Positions 27,986 through 34,346 of a stretch of 38,358 bases of DNA are shown here, piece by piece. The notes below the pieces were generated by a model that saw only the letters and a program-made list of their open reading frames with translations, had not been told where the DNA came from and made no database searches. The position numbers and the translations under genes are program-made. The DNA is from Treponema sp. (lineage in GTDB: Bacteria > Spirochaetota > Spirochaetia > Treponematales > Breznakiellaceae): the NCBI GenBank assembly GCA_031269405.1, contig JAISZE010000126.1, positions 1-38,358 on the forward strand, written 5' to 3'. Within the stretch, counting starts at the first letter, position 1. Each line of letters opens with the position of its first letter.

Positions 27986-28237
27986 ATGGGTAAAAAAGCC
28001 GCAGCTCTGGGGTATAACCCGGAAGAAGGCGTTCCCCGCCTTCTGGCTAAAGGCAGGGACCGGGAAGCTGAGCGGATCATTGCCCTTGCCCAGGAAGCGG
28101 GTGTCGAAATAGTAGAAGATTCCGCCCTGACGGCCTTGCTGGACGCCGGGATTGAGCCGGGGGAATGGATTCCCCCATGGTGTTGGGAAGGGACGGCAAA
28201 AATTTTAGCCTTCGTCTTCTCAAAGGAAAGGACATGA
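27986..28237 (+). CDS. FlhB C-terminal-domain-like protein (YlqH/FlhX type)
   Basis: An 83-aa stand-alone cytoplasmic protein matching the C-terminal half of the FlhB/YscU export-switch protein: Ala-Leu-Gly-Tyr-Asn-Pro, then Val-Pro-Arg-Leu-Leu-Ala-Lys-Gly, Ala-Gly-Val-Glu-Ile-Val-Glu-Asp-Ser-Ala-Leu, and an Ile-Pro-Pro-Trp near the end. It lacks membrane helices and the self-cleaving Asn-Pro-Thr-His of full FlhB. Such small homologues are thought to act in flagellar secretion, but their role is not well defined. It starts 5 bases after the preceding stop, with GGAGG just upstream inside that gene, and overlaps the next gene by ATGA. Confidence 0.88.
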   Translation: MGKKAAALGYNPEEGVPRLLAKGRDREAERIIALAQEAGVEIVEDSALTALLDAGIEPGEWIPPWCWEGTAKILAFVFSKERT

Positions 28238-29427
28238 AGAAGGTTCCTGTAGATTCGCTCAAAACCGGCATGGCTTTCTCTCAGCCTGTCTATATTGAAG
28301 GAAACAACCTGCTTGTTCCCGCAGGGGTTGCTATACGGAAAAAAGATATTGAGCGGCTTCATTCCTGGGGCATCAACACAGTGGAAACCGACGGGGACCC
28401 GATGGCCCTGTCCAAGCCCGAAAAGGAAGCCGCCAAACAGGACAGCGGCAAATCCGGGACTGATCCCCAGGGGGCCCTAAAAAAGTCCAGCGTCATCTCC
28501 CTGACGGAAGTCCAGGAGAACAAGGGCGTTTACCGTTCCTACATTGATCTTATCGAGCGGCTGGACCAGGTTTTTACCAGCATAGGATCAGGAATTTCCA
28601 TAGAAGCCCGGTCTATCGATAATATTACCGGACGGCTCCTCCAGGCGGTGAGGGAGCAGCGTAACTCCTTTATCGGCTACATACTGGGAGGGGAAGTTAC
28701 GGGCCGCGAAATGTCTAAAAGTTCGGTCAATACCGCCATACTTTCGGCCCTTATCGCCGCGGAACTCAAGCTGCCTAACCACAAGGTGATGCAGGTGATT
28801 ACCGGGGCGCTGCTCCACGATGTGGGAATGCTCAGGCTGCCCAAGGAAATCGTGGATAAAAAGGGAGGGCTTTCTGCGGCGGAACTCCAGCGCATCCAGG
28901 CCCATCCTCTTTATACCTACAAAATTGTCAACAAAGAACTCCTTTATCCCGAAGAAGTGGGCCTTATCGTCCTCCAGCACCACGAGCGCTGGGACGGCGA
29001 GGGCTATCCCCGGCGTATTTCAGGGACAGCTATTGATGTCGGCGCCCGTATTGTTTCCGTTGCCGATGCCTTTGAAGCCATGGTAAGCCAGAAGCCCTAC
29101 CGCAATTCCATGATGGGCTACCAGGCCATGAAAAACCTCCTTTCCGACAATTCCAGGCGTTTTGATCCTGATGTGCTCAAAGCCTTTATCCAGACCATGG
29201 GAATCTACCCCATTGGATCTATCATCCTGCTTAACAACGGGGCTCTGGCCCGGGTGGTTGAGGTTCAGGGGGCGGCGCCTCTGAGGCCCAAGATCCGTAT
29301 CCTTATCGACGAATTCGGTAAGGTTTTCAAGCAGGACGAAGGGGATGTTATCGACCTTTTAACCGAAAAGAGCCTCTTTATCGCCCGTGCTGTGGACCCG
29401 AGGGAAGTTGCCAAAAAGCATACCTAA
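28234..29427 (+). CDS. HD-GYP domain cyclic-di-GMP phosphodiesterase
   Basis: A 397-aa cytoplasmic protein. Residues 1-55 resemble the DUF3391 region often found before HD-GYP domains (Leu-Lys-Thr-Gly-Met, then Gly-Val-Ala-Ile). The catalytic domain has the metal-binding His195-Asp196 in Leu-Leu-His-Asp-Val-Gly, His249-His250-Glu, and Asp254-Gly-Glu-Gly-Tyr-Pro carrying the GYP motif at 257-259. All key residues are present, so hydrolysis of c-di-GMP to pGpG/GMP is expected. The ATG at 28234 overlaps the FlhB-like stop and follows an AAAGGAAAGG site. A diguanylate cyclase lies about 1 kb downstream in the same run of genes. Confidence 0.93.
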   Translation: MKKVPVDSLKTGMAFSQPVYIEGNNLLVPAGVAIRKKDIERLHSWGINTVETDGDPMALSKPEKEAAKQDSGKSGTDPQGALKKSSVISLTEVQENKGVYRSYIDLIERLDQVFTSIGSGISIEARSIDNITGRLLQAVREQRNSFIGYILGGEVTGREMSKSSVNTAILSALIAAELKLPNHKVMQVITGALLHDVGMLRLPKEIVDKKGGLSAAELQRIQAHPLYTYKIVNKELLYPEEVGLIVLQHHERWDGEGYPRRISGTAIDVGARIVSVADAFEAMVSQKPYRNSMMGYQAMKNLLSDNSRRFDPDVLKAFIQTMGIYPIGSIILLNNGALARVVEVQGAAPLRPKIRILIDEFGKVFKQDEGDVIDLLTEKSLFIARAVDPREVAKKHT

Positions 29428-29764
29428 GGGGAAAGAGGGAGAGGCCGCCGCCGCTCTTTTCCTGGAAAACGAAGGGTTCAGGATTCTCGAACGCAATTTC
29501 CGCTTCAGAGAGGGGGAAGTGGATCTTGTCGCTTTAGATGGGGAAACTGTCGTATTTATTGAAGTTAAAGCCTGGTCTACCCTGGGAATCGAGGCTCTGG
29601 AACAGGGTTTGGATGAAAAAAAGCAGCGCCGTATCATAGAAACCGCTAAGTATTTCCTTTCTATTCATCGAGAATATAAATATATGGCGGTTCGTTTTGA
29701 CGTAGTATTTGTGGCTCCTCAAGGGATTACCCATCTTGCATCAGCCTTTATGGAGCGTGTATGA
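29387..29764 (+). CDS. yraN: YraN/UPF0102 family nuclease-like protein
   Basis: A 125-aa protein of the YraN family, which has a restriction-endonuclease-like fold. Gly-Lys-Glu-Gly-Glu-Ala-Ala-Ala near the start, Gly-Glu-Val-Asp-Leu-Val-Ala-Leu and Val-Phe-Ile-Glu-Val-Lys-Ala supply the Glu, Asp and Glu-X-Lys residues expected of that fold. The cellular role of the family is not settled; the family often sits near rplS and rnhB, as here. The GTG start gives a 41-base overlap with the HD-GYP gene; TTG at 29408 is an alternative. It overlaps the next small gene by ATGA. Confidence 0.9.
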   Translation: MLWTRGKLPKSIPKGKEGEAAAALFLENEGFRILERNFRFREGEVDLVALDGETVVFIEVKAWSTLGIEALEQGLDEKKQRRIIETAKYFLSIHREYKYMAVRFDVVFVAPQGITHLASAFMERV

Positions 29765-29973
29765 TTACAGCAGCCTGGGAAACCTCAACTGACATAAAGC
29801 AGAGTGAAGGCAGTTTGGAAAATCCTGAGCTGGAAGCTTTACGTGAAAAAATTAATAATGAGGAATATCTGCACGAAGCCATTCAGCGTATTGCTTTGAT
29901 TCTGAGTAATGAGCTTCTTGATATACCCCAGGGAGGATGGAATTACGAGCGGCAGTGGAAAAGGCGGCGATAA
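29761..29973 (+). CDS. Small acidic hypothetical protein
   Basis: A 70-aa protein coupled to yraN by an ATGA overlap. The middle (Asn-Asn-Glu-Glu-Tyr-Leu-His-Glu-Ala-Ile-Gln-Arg-Ile-Ala) is a likely amphipathic helix; the tail is Arg/Lys-rich. No known family was recognised. The coupled start and the coherent acidic, helical composition argue that it is real. Its 3' end overlaps the beginning of the next frame by up to 65 bases. Confidence 0.65.
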   Translation: MITAAWETSTDIKQSEGSLENPELEALREKINNEEYLHEAIQRIALILSNELLDIPQGGWNYERQWKRRR

Positions 29974-30520
29974 CCGCGGGCGGCGCCGGCCCTGGAAGCG
30001 CGGCGGCAGGGACAACTGGCAGCAGGATGGGCAGGAATTCAACAACCGGGAATTCCAGGCCCGGCAGAAGGCGGAAAACCCGCGGCGGGACGCTGTTCAG
30101 GGAAATTCCAGGAAAAATCCGGGCCCTTCCCACTCCGGCAGGAACCGGGGATTTGAACGCCCCAAGTGGACGCCTCCAAAACCGCCTGCTGAACCGCTGC
30201 CGGCGCCGAATTGCCCCTGGTGCGGCAAACCCATAAAGGATATCGTTTCTGCTATGACAGATAAGGATTTGGGCGTTCCGGTGCATTTCGATTGCGTTCT
30301 GGCGCGTCTTGTACAAGGGGAAAACCTGGAACGCGGGGAGGCTGTAGCCTACATCGGCGGAGGCCGTTTTGCTGTGGTGCATTTTAACGCCCGTTTCGAG
30401 TCCTCCGGTAGAGGGGCCGAAAGCAGAAAATTTACCATCAAAAAAATTTTTGAATGGGAAAACAAAGACAGCCGGGCCGCATGGCGTTCCACCGTTTGCG
30501 ATCATTATTCCGTGACCTGA
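29909..30520 (+). CDS. Hypothetical zinc-ribbon-like protein with Arg/Gly-rich N-terminus
   Basis: A 203-aa protein. About the first 95 residues are rich in Arg, Gly, Asn and Pro and probably disordered, the kind of composition seen in RNA-binding tails. The C-terminal ~105 residues hold Cys-Pro-Trp-Cys-Gly-Lys-Pro-Ile, then Val-His-Phe-Asp-Cys, a likely zinc site. Function is unknown. The start is unclear: the ATG used here has no ribosome site and overlaps the preceding gene by 65 bases, while AGGGAGG at 29930-29936 points to a start near 29942, where only ATT is available in frame. The stop overlaps the next gene as TGATG. Confidence 0.75.
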   Translation: MSFLIYPREDGITSGSGKGGDNRGRRRPWKRGGRDNWQQDGQEFNNREFQARQKAENPRRDAVQGNSRKNPGPSHSGRNRGFERPKWTPPKPPAEPLPAPNCPWCGKPIKDIVSAMTDKDLGVPVHFDCVLARLVQGENLERGEAVAYIGGGRFAVVHFNARFESSGRGAESRKFTIKKIFEWENKDSRAAWRSTVCDHYSVT

Positions 30521-31662
30521 TGAACAAACTCGAATATTTAGAAGATGAAAAAGATTTTCTTTCCAATCCCCGTATTGTCGAGAACTACAGCCTTCTCCAG
30601 GATATCGGCGTTTTCAGCCATGTTGATTCCCTGAACCGGGAGATCCGGAATTACAAAAATCTCTTTGCCGGGGCCCTGGAAATATTCAACCGTACCTCTA
30701 TCGAGGAAATCATGGACGCCGCTGTGGTACAAATATCGGATCACTTTCTTCCTTCTTTTATGGTTTTTCTGTGGAAGCCTCTGCAGAACAAAGAGGATAT
30801 TGTCATCAAGAGTTACAAGAATTACAAGCTCACCGAGCTGAGCCTCAAGATGGAAAGTATCACCCCCTTTGAATCGTTCTTCAGAAAATACCCCAAGCCT
30901 ATCACCTACGATCTCCTCTCTTTTGAAATGGGGGACAGCCTTGCGGTAAAGGCCATGGACACCCTGAGGCCGGAACTTATCATTCCGATTTTGGGGCCTT
31001 CGGGGCTTTACGGTATGATCCTGGTGGGCCGTAAGATCCTGGAGGATGATTATAATAACGCCGAGCTGGTTTATCTCCAGCAGCTTATGTCTTTTGTGTC
31101 CCAGGCCGTTCAGAACCATCTCCATTACGACCGGACCCTGCGGGATGTAAAAACCGGTCTTTTTAACAACGGTTTTTTTATGACCCGTTTGAATGAAGAA
31201 ATTGCCAGGGCGCAAAGGATCGATTCTTCGTCTTCAATTATCATGATGGATGTGGACAAATTCAAAGATTTTAACGATAATTACGGCCATATCGCAGGGG
31301 ACAGGGTGCTCGAAAGCCTGGCGGTAACTATCAAACAAGGGGTCCGTACCGAGGATGTCCCCTCCCGTTTCGGGGGCGAGGAATTCACGGTCCTCCTGCC
31401 GGATTCGGACAAGGAAGCCGCCTGGGTGGTGGCTGAACGTTTACGGGTCATGGTCTCGGAGATGCAGGTGCCCTGGGACCCTCCGCTGCCGAAGGTTACC
31501 ATTAGCCTGGGGGTTTTTACCTTTACCAGGGATACGGCTCTTTCTCCTGAAGAAATTATCCACCACGCCGACGAGGCGCTGTACCTTTCAAAGGAGCGGG
31601 GGCGGAACCGCACTACCGCCTGGGGATCCGGGCTGCTGTCCAAAATCGAGCGTTTAAAATGA
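30520..31662 (+). CDS. GAF-like/GGDEF diguanylate cyclase
   Basis: A 380-aa predicted cytoplasmic enzyme that makes c-di-GMP from two GTP. Residues about 40-200 look like a GAF-type sensory domain. The GGDEF domain follows, with the active-site Gly-Gly-Glu-Glu-Phe at 285-289 and, upstream, Arg-X-X-Asp in the spacing of the inhibitory I-site, so product feedback is expected. Metal-binding Asp in Met-Met-Asp-Val-Asp-Lys-Phe-Lys is also present. ATG 30520 gives a TGATG overlap with the preceding gene and is preferred to an in-frame start 66 bases upstream. It overlaps the next gene by ATGA, so cyclase and AI-2 pathway genes are translationally linked. Confidence 0.93.
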   Translation: MNKLEYLEDEKDFLSNPRIVENYSLLQDIGVFSHVDSLNREIRNYKNLFAGALEIFNRTSIEEIMDAAVVQISDHFLPSFMVFLWKPLQNKEDIVIKSYKNYKLTELSLKMESITPFESFFRKYPKPITYDLLSFEMGDSLAVKAMDTLRPELIIPILGPSGLYGMILVGRKILEDDYNNAELVYLQQLMSFVSQAVQNHLHYDRTLRDVKTGLFNNGFFMTRLNEEIARAQRIDSSSSIIMMDVDKFKDFNDNYGHIAGDRVLESLAVTIKQGVRTEDVPSRFGGEEFTVLLPDSDKEAAWVVAERLRVMVSEMQVPWDPPLPKVTISLGVFTFTRDTALSPEEIIHHADEALYLSKERGRNRTTAWGSGLLSKIERLK

Positions 31663-32372
31663 TTGGAATTATCGGCGCCATGGAAGAAGAAGTTGCCCTT
31701 CTCCAGTCCGCTATGGAACATAAGAAAACCGGAAGCGCCGGCGTTTTTGAGTATTCGCTGGGCAGGCTCGAAGGAAAGGAAACGGTCCTGCTGCGCTGCG
31801 GAATCGGCAAGGTAAACGCCGCGGTAGGTTGCGCCTTGATGATTGCCCGGTACAATCCCGAGGCGGTTATCAATACCGGTTCAGCCGGAGGTATCGATCC
31901 TTCCCTTACTATCGGCGACATGGTTATAGCCAGCGGCCTTTTGTATCACGATGTGGACGTTACGGCCTTTAATTACGCCCCAGGGCAGATCCCCGGACAG
32001 CCCCAAATTTTTCCGGTACAGGAGGGCCTTATCCGCCTGGCCGAAGCGGCAATGGACGAGCTAAAGAAGGAAAGGATCCTTCCTGGGGGCATGAACCACC
32101 TGCGGGGGCTTATCGGCTCAGGGGATGTTTTTATGCACCAAAAAGAGCGTATCCAGGCGGTACGGGAGTTCTTTCCGGATCTTAAAGCGGTTGAAATGGA
32201 AAGCGCCGCTATTGCCCATGCCTGTTCCCTCTTTAAAACCCCGGTTATTATAATCCGGGCCTTGTCGGATGTAGCCGGAGCCGAATCGCCTGCGGCTTCC
32301 GAAGAGTACCTCCCGTTGGCCTCGAAGAATTCCGCCGAACTCGTCCGGAGGATAGTCAGGATGTTTTCATAA
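31659..32372 (+). CDS. mtnN: 5'-methylthioadenosine/S-adenosylhomocysteine nucleosidase
   Basis: A 237-aa enzyme that cleaves adenine from MTA and SAH, yielding S-ribosylhomocysteine for LuxS. The opening Met-Ile-Gly-Ile-Ile-Gly-Ala-Met-Glu-Glu-Glu supplies the catalytic Glu. Val-Glu-Met-Glu-Ser-Ala-Ala binds the ribose and Arg-Ala-Leu-Ser-Asp carries the catalytic Asp. Length is normal. It is coupled to the cyclase by ATGA and followed after 11 bases by luxS, giving the complete two-step route from SAH to homocysteine and the AI-2 precursor DPD. Confidence 0.96.
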   Translation: MIGIIGAMEEEVALLQSAMEHKKTGSAGVFEYSLGRLEGKETVLLRCGIGKVNAAVGCALMIARYNPEAVINTGSAGGIDPSLTIGDMVIASGLLYHDVDVTAFNYAPGQIPGQPQIFPVQEGLIRLAEAAMDELKKERILPGGMNHLRGLIGSGDVFMHQKERIQAVREFFPDLKAVEMESAAIAHACSLFKTPVIIIRALSDVAGAESPAASEEYLPLASKNSAELVRRIVRMFS

Positions 32373-32383
32373 GGAGAAACACT

Positions 32384-32860
32384 GTGGAGAAAATCGCAAG
32401 TTTTCAGGTTGATCACCTCAGGCTCAAGCCGGGGGTATTCGTGTCCCGAAGGGACAGGTTTGGTGCCGCTGTGCTTACTACCTTTGATCTTCGTTTCAAG
32501 GAGCCTAATAAGGAACCGGTGATGGATCAGCCGGCTCTCCATACTATCGAACACCTGGGAGCCACGTTCCTCCGTTCCCACAGGGAATGGGCGCCGAAAA
32601 CGGTTTATTTCGGCCCCATGGGGTGCCGTACCGGTTTTTACGCTATATTTGAAGGGCAGTTAGCACCGGAAGATGTTCTTCCGGTGCTCCGGGAAATGCT
32701 GGACTGGATTCTGTCCTTTGAAGGCCCCATTCCCGGCGCCGCTCCCGGGGAGTGCGGGAACTGGCGGGAACAGAACCTGGAGATGGCTCAATGGGAGGCC
32801 CGGCGCTATGCCGGGGTGTTGAAAGAGCCGAAAAAGGAAAACCTCAGGTATCCTGACTAA
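32384..32860 (+). CDS. luxS: S-ribosylhomocysteine lyase LuxS
   Basis: A 158-aa metalloenzyme that splits S-ribosylhomocysteine into homocysteine and DPD, the AI-2 precursor. Metal ligands His53 and His57 (His-Thr-Ile-Glu-His) and Cys124 (Gly-Glu-Cys-Gly-Asn-Trp), and the catalytic Cys81 (Gly-Pro-Met-Gly-Cys-Arg-Thr-Gly-Phe-Tyr), are all present. It starts with GTG behind AAGGAG, at the end of the c-di-GMP/Pfs gene run. Presence of luxS implies AI-2 production, whether as a signal or only for methyl-cycle recycling. Confidence 0.97.
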   Translation: MEKIASFQVDHLRLKPGVFVSRRDRFGAAVLTTFDLRFKEPNKEPVMDQPALHTIEHLGATFLRSHREWAPKTVYFGPMGCRTGFYAIFEGQLAPEDVLPVLREMLDWILSFEGPIPGAAPGECGNWREQNLEMAQWEARRYAGVLKEPKKENLRYPD

Positions 32861-32891
32861 AACAGTCGTCAATAAACGCAAAGGCGGCGTT

Positions 32892-33635
32892 TCAGGCGCC
32901 GTTCCGCCGCCGGTCAAGGGCGCCCTTTCTAGCGCAAAGGGTCTTCTTTTTTTTCTCCCTTGTTAAAAGATACATGTAATCAAAATCTGATTGTACTCCC
33001 AGGGCCTTGAGTTTTTTGATGCACTTGCCCCGTTCCGCAGTGTGGTTCGGATTGCTCATCATCAGTTCCGGGACCACATAGACGATGTAGGAAGGCTCGC
33101 TTTGGCCGTAGAATTCGATGCCGTCCTCTGCGGCGTAAGATTTGCGCGCCGGCTGGGCTGAGGCGAAATTCTCGCTGTCCAGGGCTTTTGATGCGTAATA
33201 CCGGCATATTCCGGCGCTGGTTACCCAGTACGCGGTGTAGCGTTCGCCGTTACCGGTGATCCGTTTGTCCCAAGAAAGGAGGATGAGGCCGTCCCGCTGG
33301 AGCATGGGCCGGAAATCGGGGATGGATTCCGGCATGGGATTTCCAGGCTTCGCCAGTATGGGGACCTGGAACTGCGAGGATAAGGAAACCGGAAAGAAGA
33401 TTTTTTCGGCTTTTGGCGTGGAAGCCGCCCGGACTTCCTTTACCGGAAAGGGGATAATGTTATTTCTTTCCAATACCGCCGGTCTGGACAGTTCCCTTTC
33501 AGGACTGTAGATACTGCCGGCAATTCTCCTGATCTGGGTTTCGAGATGAAACGCCTGATCCGAAAGTTCCCTCAGTATTTTGGCTTTCTCCAAAAGCACC
33601 GCTTTGATCTCTGGCAATTTCTGAAAAGTTTCCAT
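32892..33635 (-). CDS. Hypothetical protein, convergent with luxS
   Basis: A 247-aa protein of unknown function. The N-terminus (about 1-40) is a charged helix, possibly a coiled coil. Residues about 115-205 form a folded-looking segment rich in Trp and Tyr, and the C-terminus is very basic. There is no signal peptide or membrane helix. AAGGAG lies 7 bases before the ATG. It faces luxS with a 31-base gap and is divergent from the small XRE regulator, which may control it. Confidence 0.72.
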   Translation of the reverse strand: METFQKLPEIKAVLLEKAKILRELSDQAFHLETQIRRIAGSIYSPERELSRPAVLERNNIIPFPVKEVRAASTPKAEKIFFPVSLSSQFQVPILAKPGNPMPESIPDFRPMLQRDGLILLSWDKRITGNGERYTAYWVTSAGICRYYASKALDSENFASAQPARKSYAAEDGIEFYGQSEPSYIVYVVPELMMSNPNHTAERGKCIKKLKALGVQSDFDYMYLLTREKKKKTLCARKGALDRRRNGA

Positions 33636-33714
33636 TGTCTCTCCTTATTGTTTTATTATGTTCTCTATAATTAATATATAAAATATGAGAGAAAAAATCA
33701 AGAAAAAAGTTTAT

Positions 33715-33767
33715 ATATTTAAATATTTACTTTACCTATTTACATTTTTAGTTTAACTTAGTAAACT
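33715..33767. promoter_or_regulatory. Palindromic operator-like sites in divergent AT-rich promoter region
   Basis: The 169-bp divergent spacer is extremely AT-rich. It holds a perfect 12-bp palindrome ATATTTAAATAT (33715-33726) and an interrupted dyad AGTTTA-6-TAAACT (33750-33767), the latter 37 bases before the regulator start. Such dyads suit a dimeric XRE-type repressor; binding is inferred. Confidence 0.4.
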
Positions 33768-33804
33768 TAAGAAGATGCTAAAGAAAGATATTTATGGAGG
33801 AAAG

Positions 33805-34023
33805 ATGGGATTTAGTTACCGGCCGCTTTTCAAGCTTCTTGTAGACAGGGGTATGAAAAAAACCGATTTAATGAAGGAAGTCGGCCTAAGCTCCGCCACA
33901 TTGGCAAAACTCAGCAAAGGGGAGCCCCTTTCGGGGGATAAAATAGAAGAACTCTGCCTCTATTTTCATTGCCAGCCTGGGGATGTGATTGAATATGTGT
34001 TTGATGATAAAGCGAAAACTTGA
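33805..34023 (+). CDS. Small XRE-family transcriptional regulator
   Basis: A 72-aa protein that is almost entirely one Cro/CI-type helix-turn-helix: Leu-Met-Lys-Glu-Val-Gly-Leu-Ser-Ser-Ala-Thr-Leu-Ala-Lys-Leu supplies helices 2 and 3, and Asp-Lys-Ile-Glu-Glu-Leu-Cys-Leu-Tyr-Phe the following helix. Compact members of this kind (YozG-like) bind DNA as dimers. I use ATG 33805, 4 bases after GGAGG, rather than ATG 33775. It is divergent from the hypothetical gene, and the palindromes between them are candidate operators. Confidence 0.87.
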   Translation: MGFSYRPLFKLLVDRGMKKTDLMKEVGLSSATLAKLSKGEPLSGDKIEELCLYFHCQPGDVIEYVFDDKAKT

Positions 34024-34113
34024 CCCGCGTAAACCTTGACAACCCGGGACCAGGGAAAAATCCCGTGGGTAAAACATCTTCAACATAAAGCGCTAGCCAG
34101 GGCTGGCGGATTT

Positions 34114-34184
34114 AGCGGACGACGGGAGTCGAACCCGCGTCACAAGCTTGGGAAGCTTGGATAATACCGTTATATGACGTCCGC
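34114..34184 (-). tRNA. tRNA-Gly (anticodon CCC)
   Basis: Read on the minus strand, a perfect 7-bp acceptor stem (GCGGACG/CGTCCGC), a short D arm, an anticodon stem CAAGC/GCTTG around loop TTCCCAA (anticodon CCC), and a T arm GCGGG-TTCGACT-CCCGT fit a 71-nt glycine tRNA with discriminator U. The 3' CCA is not encoded. Confidence 0.93.
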
Positions 34185-34346
34185 ATTACAAAGTTCTCTC
34201 AAAAGCTATTTCTTACCATTGCATAAACTCCAAAAAATTGCAATACCTATAGGGACGGGTACAGGGTCTTTTGTTTTTCCTGCCTTCCTGGGTGTCCTGA
34301 AACGCCCTGTACGCTTATCATAATTGAACTACTGGAAGGATTCGTG

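Noticed and set aside
29937..30236. 99-codon plus-strand frame starting at ATG 29937
   Set aside because: The ATG touches the ribosome site, and the Cys/His-containing domain lies in the neighbouring frame. Composition is that of a shifted GC-rich gene.
32860..32915. GC-rich inverted repeats after luxS as a bidirectional terminator
   Set aside because: The repeats fall mostly inside the 3' coding end of the convergent gene, and no T-run follows on either strand.
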